Origin: Ureibacillus acetophenoni
Lineage (GTDB): Bacteria > Bacillota > Bacilli > Bacillales_A > Planococcaceae
Direction of reading: 5' to 3'
Assembly: GCF_900220965.1 (NCBI RefSeq)
Contig: NZ_OBQC01000013.1
Coordinates: 1 to 64,000, forward strand
Length of the DNA: 64,000 nucleotides
Part shown: piece by piece, positions 61,593 through 64,000 of the stretch
Layout of the letters: each line of letters opens with the position of its first letter
How positions within the stretch are numbered: position 1 is the first letter of the stretch
Position numbers and translations under genes: made by a program
Notes under the pieces: generated by a model
Database searches by the model: none
What the model saw: only the letters and a program-made list of their open reading frames with translations
What the model was told of the DNA's origin: nothing

Positions 61593-62495
61593 TTACTCCT
61601 CCCCACGTGCAATCATTACTTGTTTTGAGGATAATTTTTTTCCTAACACATTTTCCATCGAAAGTGCCACCTCAGTTACGCGTTCAAGCTGCACACCAGT
61701 TTCAATTCCCATTTCTTGCAACATATACAATAAATCCTCCGTTGCCACATTACCTGAAGCACCCTTTGCGTACGGACAACCGCCTAACCCACCAATCGAA
61801 CTATCAAATTTCGTAATACCATGCATTAAACTGGTCATGACATTTGCTAGTGCGGTACCTCTTGTATCATGGAAGTGCATTGCGAGTTGTTCTGATTTAA
61901 AATGCCGTAACATTTCTATTAGCAAAGTATCTACTTGTGTTGGCACACCAACCCCAATTGTGTCACCTAAAGAAATTTCGGTAACTCCCATTTCAAATAA
62001 TTTTTCCGCGATTCGTACCACTTGAGTAGGCTCTGTATATCCGTCGTATGGGCAGGTAATCACAGTTGAAACATAGCCACGTACGTTCTTTCCAGCAGCT
62101 AATGCCCCCTCTACTACTTCCTTTAAAATTGGAAATGTTTCATTAATTGATTTATTAATATTCGCTTGGTTATGCCCTTCGCTTGCTGACATAAATATGC
62201 TCACTTCATCAACATTGCACTCTAATGCTCGCTCTAGACCTTTCATATTTGGTACAAGCGCTGCATATGTCACATTGGGATTACGTTTAATTGACTTTAG
62301 AACTTTTACCGCATCTGCCAATTGCGGAATCCATTTTGGATGTACGAAGCTCGTTACTTCGATATAATCGAGCCCCGTTTCACTTAAACGATCAATTAAT
62401 TTGATTTTTTCCTCTGTTGGAATAAATCCTTTTTCATTTTGTAATCCGTCACGTGGACCTACTTCCTTTAGTTGAACTCGTTTTGGTAGCTCCAT
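61593..62495 (-). CDS. yngG: Hydroxymethylglutaryl-CoA lyase
   Basis: A 300-residue TIM-barrel lyase that splits HMG-CoA into acetoacetate and acetyl-CoA, the last step of leucine breakdown. KEVGPRDGLQNEK near the N terminus binds the metal, MHFHDTRGTA carries the metal histidines, and GGLGGCPYAKGASGN holds the catalytic cysteine loop. It corresponds to B. subtilis YngG. AGGGAG precedes the ATG. Confidence 0.95.
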   Translation of the reverse strand: MELPKRVQLKEVGPRDGLQNEKGFIPTEEKIKLIDRLSETGLDYIEVTSFVHPKWIPQLADAVKVLKSIKRNPNVTYAALVPNMKGLERALECNVDEVSIFMSASEGHNQANINKSINETFPILKEVVEGALAAGKNVRGYVSTVITCPYDGYTEPTQVVRIAEKLFEMGVTEISLGDTIGVGVPTQVDTLLIEMLRHFKSEQLAMHFHDTRGTALANVMTSLMHGITKFDSSIGGLGGCPYAKGASGNVATEDLLYMLQEMGIETGVQLERVTEVALSMENVLGKKLSSKQVMIARGEE

Positions 62496-62508
62496 CTACA
62501 AGTCTCCC

Positions 62509-62721
62509 TTACTCGATTTCTACTAAATCTGCTTCACTGTTAATGAAGTCCCCTTCAGCCACAATGACTCGTTTTACTGTACCACCTACTTCTGTAGCAA
62601 TAGGAATTTCCATTTTCATGGACTCCAAAATAACAACATCTTGCCCAGCTTCTACAATATCACCTTCTTGAACTAAAACTTTCCATACCGTCCCCGCCAT
62701 ATCTGCTTTTATGATTGTCAT
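62509..62721 (-). CDS. yngHB: Biotin carboxyl carrier protein (BCCP-like)
   Basis: A 70-residue biotinyl/lipoyl attachment domain. The ESMKMEIP motif carries the lysine (about residue 34) that receives biotin. It shuttles CO2 from the biotin carboxylase upstream to the YngE-like carboxyltransferase downstream. It corresponds to B. subtilis YngHB. GGAGGG precedes the ATG. Confidence 0.93.
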   Translation of the reverse strand: MTIIKADMAGTVWKVLVQEGDIVEAGQDVVILESMKMEIPIATEVGGTVKRVIVAEGDFINSEADLVEIE

Positions 62722-62792
62722 ATTTAGCCCTCCGTCGATTTAATAAATTAATAGAACATTCCAAATTAACTGTCTATACTGCCTTCAAAACC

Positions 62793-64000
62793 TTATTTTG
62801 ATAAATAATATTCCTCTACGAAATTCGTTGTGGTTACTCCTTTTATAAATTGTGGATGAGTAACAATACCAAGTAACATCGGGATATTCGTTTTTATTCC
62901 CTCTATTACATAGTTTCGTAGAGTATTTGCCAATTTCACACATGCTTCTTCTCTCGTCTTTCCAAATACAATCAATTTCCCAATCATTGGATCGTAAAAC
63001 GGTGTTACCTCGCTACCAGATTCAACTGCGATTTCATGGCGAATACCATCACCCTCAGGTAATTGAAGATACGTAATTTTTCCTGGCGATGGGAAAAACC
63101 TCACTGGATCTTCAGCATAAATGCGCACTTCAATTGCATGCCCATTTCTTTTAAGGCTTTCACGTGTAACATTTAACGTTTCCCCATTCGAAATTTTCAA
63201 CTGTTGTTCGACTAAATCCAAACCAGTAATCTCTTCTGTCACTGGGTGCTCTACTTGCAAGCGTGTATTCATCTCTAAAAAATAAAAGTTTTGCTCACTA
63301 TCTACTAAAAACTCGATAGTTCCTGCATTCGTATAACCTATATGCTTCGCTGCTTTTACTGATGCATCGAGCATTTTTTGTCTTGTCTCCTCTGAAATGA
63401 ATGGTGACGGAGCTTCTTCTACAACTTTTTGGTTGCGTCGCTGAATCGAACATTCTCGTTCAAAAACCGGTACGACATTACCGTATTTATCAGCCAATAC
63501 TTGCACTTCCACATGATGAGGCTGGTCAATATATTTTTCGATAAACATTGTTCCATCGCCGAAGAAGCTTTGTGCTCTCTTTTGATTGCCTTCAAATGCT
63601 TTTCGTAATTCCTCTTCGGTATGAACAAGCTGCATTCCAATTCCACCGCCACCTGCTGATGCTTTTAACATCACAGGAAAACCGATATTTTCTGCAATTT
63701 TTACAGCTTCATCTACGTCTGATATGGGATTATTGACACCTTGCACAATAGGAACTCCCGCTTGCTCCATTGTTTTACGTGCCTCAATTTTACTCCCCAT
63801 AGCGCGAATAACATCTGATGAAGGACCTATAAATACAATACCTGCTTCTTCTACTCGTTTAGCAAAATTCGCGTTTTCAGATAATAATCCGTAACCTGGA
63901 TGTATTGCATCAGCACCGGATTGTTTTGCTACCTCTAAAATCGCATCCATATTTAAATAACTTTGTGCAACGGGAGGCTTACCAATTAAATAACTTTCTG
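62793..64000 (-). CDS. yngH: Biotin carboxylase subunit, cut by the window edge
   Basis: At least 402 residues of a biotin carboxylase; the start lies beyond 64000. The frame stays open to the edge, and the extra residues (SYLIGKPPVAQSYLNMD) match the family, so the ATG at 63950 is internal. ATP-grasp landmarks are KASAGGGGIGM, ERECSIQRRNQKVVEE, EMNTRLQVEHPVTE and RIYAEDP. It carboxylates the biotin on the adjacent carrier protein using ATP and bicarbonate. It is the most upstream visible gene of the operon, 71 bases before the carrier gene. Confidence 0.95.
   Translation of the reverse strand, partial: ESYLIGKPPVAQSYLNMDAILEVAKQSGADAIHPGYGLLSENANFAKRVEEAGIVFIGPSSDVIRAMGSKIEARKTMEQAGVPIVQGVNNPISDVDEAVKIAENIGFPVMLKASAGGGGIGMQLVHTEEELRKAFEGNQKRAQSFFGDGTMFIEKYIDQPHHVEVQVLADKYGNVVPVFERECSIQRRNQKVVEEAPSPFISEETRQKMLDASVKAAKHIGYTNAGTIEFLVDSEQNFYFLEMNTRLQVEHPVTEEITGLDLVEQQLKISNGETLNVTRESLKRNGHAIEVRIYAEDPVRFFPSPGKITYLQLPEGDGIRHEIAVESGSEVTPFYDPMIGKLIVFGKTREEACVKLANTLRNYVIEGIKTNIPMLLGIVTHPQFIKGVTTTNFVEEYYLSK

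Noticed and set aside
63419-63950. ATG at 63950 as the biotin carboxylase start
   Set aside because: The frame continues with family-typical residues to the window edge, so this ATG is internal and the gene is cut.

Overview
The window looks like chromosome from a low-GC Gram-positive spore-former of the Bacillales, most likely Planococcaceae/Caryophanaceae or a close Bacillus relative. The evidence is the AT-rich composition, strong AGGAGG-type ribosome binding sites, a T-box leader on a TyrZ-type tyrosyl-tRNA synthetase, CcpA-type cre boxes, PucR regulators, and a leucine-degradation cluster in the same gene order as B. subtilis yngH-yngE. No rRNA, tRNA, CRISPR array, prophage or insertion sequence was recognised.

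Region 1 (about 1.6-26.8 kb) is a large purine/allantoin catabolism island. A minus-strand operon (allC, allE, two tandem allD copies, allF/fdrA, allG, allH, carbamate kinase) encodes the route allantoate -> ureidoglycine -> ureidoglycolate -> oxalurate -> oxamate + carbamoyl phosphate -> ATP. This is the E. coli-type energy-conserving allantoin pathway, here in a Gram-positive. A second minus-strand group (2-hydroxyacid dehydrogenase, E. coli-type allantoinase, PucH-type allantoinase, a PucR regulator, RidA) supplies ring opening and accessory functions. Between the two groups lie an allantoin permease, two YbbY-like NCS2 purine permeases and a second PucR regulator. Good cre matches precede the allC operon, the permease and the dehydrogenase/allB operon, which suggests catabolite repression of the whole island. 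No ureidoglycolate lyase, urease, uricase or xanthine dehydrogenase is seen. Many functions come in pairs (AllD, allantoinase, M20 amidohydrolase, NCS2 permease, PucR).

Region 2 (about 26.8-50.4 kb) is a mosaic of short housekeeping and accessory units: ASCH, DUF2332, LysR, tyrS with its T-box, secreted and lipoproteins, SRPBCC proteins, an AAC(6')-like acetyltransferase, a YciI pseudogene, a PEP-synthase/rifampin-phosphotransferase-like protein next to an acyltransferase, GNATs, a prolyl 4-hydroxylase, an SLC13 transporter, and an MhqN-like nitroreductase behind a PAS-GGDEF gene with two MhqR-like operators.

Region 3 (about 50.5-58.7 kb) holds a MarR-GNAT operon, a VOC protein, an unusual helix-turn-helix protein fused to an F1-ATPase beta-like domain with a broken P-loop, Nudix, a DsbA/FrnE-like oxidoreductase coupled to a tiny two-cysteine protein, and a SWIM/Snf2 helicase. 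Region 4 (59.3-64 kb) is the leucine/isovalerate degradation operon, cut by the right edge.

Four intergenic tandem arrays stand out: two with a 51-bp period (26.8-27.3 and 36.7-37.05 kb, the same family and orientation), one with a 21-bp period (51.6 kb) and one with a 52-bp period (58.8-59.2 kb). The most interesting single gene is the HTH/F1-beta chimera at 52747-53799.
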